Shown in pieces: positions 63,758 to 64,000 of a stretch of DNA of 64,000 nucleotides; position 1 is the stretch's first letter, and every line of letters starts with the position of its first letter. Below the pieces are notes generated by a model. That model made no database searches. It was not told the origin of the DNA and saw nothing but the letters and a program-made list of their open reading frames with translations. The position numbers and the translations under genes were made by a program. Origin of the DNA: Neorhizobium galegae bv. orientalis str. HAMBI 540 (GTDB taxonomy: Bacteria > Pseudomonadota > Alphaproteobacteria > Rhizobiales > Rhizobiaceae); assembly GCF_000731315.1 (NCBI RefSeq), contig NZ_HG938354.1:930001-994000 (forward strand), read 5' to 3'.

Positions 63758-63938
63758 ACCCTTGGCCGACCGTTGAAGCAGATTTGTGCGCATTGATGAA
63801 GACCCGCCATGGGGCAAGCCGCCTCCGGCCAAGTTGCGTCTCAGGGTTTCGACTGTTTCAAATGGTTTCAGCGCAGAGGGAACTTTCGATGCTACCCGCG
63901 GTTAGGAGGCCGTTGAGATAACCGAGAGGAAACATTTC

Positions 63939-64000
63939 ATGATCGTAAAACTTCTCACTGTGAGCGCTCTTGCACTTGGTCTTGCTACTTCCGCATTCGC
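63939..64000 (+). CDS. Start of an exported protein, cut by the window end
   Basis: ATG 63939 after GAGAGGA encodes M-I-V-K-L-L-T-V-S-A-L-A-L-G-L-A-T-S-A-F, a clear signal peptide. The remainder lies outside the window; by position it could be another binding protein of the sugar-acid locus. Confidence 0.6.
   Translation, partial: MIVKLLTVSALALGLATSAF

Noticed and set aside
1..64000. CRISPR arrays, rRNA or tRNA genes
   Set aside because: No regularly spaced direct repeats and no recognisable rRNA or tRNA sequences were seen on reading; a covariance-model scan would be needed to exclude small RNAs.

Overview
This window (high GC, dense Shine-Dalgarno-led operons) reads as a replicon of a Rhizobiaceae-type alphaproteobacterium (Rhizobium/Agrobacterium/Ensifer relatives). 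Supporting signs are a remnant imuA-imuB-dnaE2 mutagenesis cassette with a GTTC-N7-GTTC LexA box, DUF982 and DUF6894 small proteins, an EcfG-like sigma factor with GGAAC-N16-CGTT promoters, a dctA/dctBD locus with a sigma-54 promoter, and many ABC-transporter catabolic operons. All assignments are from reading the sequence; no database search was run.

Region 1 (1-14,500) is a patchwork of transferred and decaying DNA. It holds a DUF4863/AhpD-like/HD-domain gene trio, a 5'-truncated YqaA-like gene, a frameshifted NicO-type Ni/Co exporter, a rhodanese fragment, a Cj0069-family gene, DUF6428 and LysR fragments and an intact IS21-family element (5781-8269). The most striking object is a 4.8-kb element (8433-13225) with inverted 86-bp repeats and a 6-bp duplication CCGCAC. 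It sits inside the last codons of dnaE2. It carries two LysE-type exporters, a DapA-family enzyme, a SnoaL-like protein and a divergent MocR-type regulator, but no recombinase. The interrupted dnaE2 is itself a deletion product: the first ~35 codons of imuA run directly into the 3' end of dnaE2, still behind an SOS box, and the fusion also carries a frameshift.

Region 2 (14,500-24,000) holds an exported endonuclease/exonuclease/phosphatase protein, several small hypothetical genes, an EmrAB-type efflux pair, a protein-L-isoaspartate methyltransferase/erythromycin-esterase fusion and a glycine-zipper lipoprotein.

Region 3 (24,000-33,400) looks like a stress-response neighbourhood. An ECF sigma factor is followed by a periplasmic aldehyde oxidase operon (paoABC) behind a perfect EcfG-type promoter. 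Then come DUF982 and DUF6894 proteins, two receiver-like proteins (one with Asp replaced by Glu), two paralogous Crp/Fnr regulators and a degenerate sigma-region-2 protein.

Region 4 (33,400-48,350) is a LysR-controlled catabolic operon: hydantoinase/oxoprolinase A and B, a creatinase-like M24 protein lacking metal ligands, a second stripped-down M24 homologue, an MmgE/PrpD protein, an SsuABC/NMT1-type ABC transporter and an ACMSD-like amidohydrolase. A convergent SDR plus aldonolactone-oxidase pair follows. The substrate is unknown; a hydantoin-, ureido- or creatinine-like compound is the best guess.

Region 5 (48,500-64,000) contains dctD-dctB divergent from dctA with two DctD-like operator sites and a sigma-54 promoter, then a sugar-acid catabolic locus. 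The latter has an enolase-superfamily dehydratase, a dipeptide/oligosaccharide-type ABC transporter, a divergent GntR regulator, a uronate-dehydrogenase-like enzyme and an SMP-30 lactonase. The window ends in the signal peptide of another exported protein.
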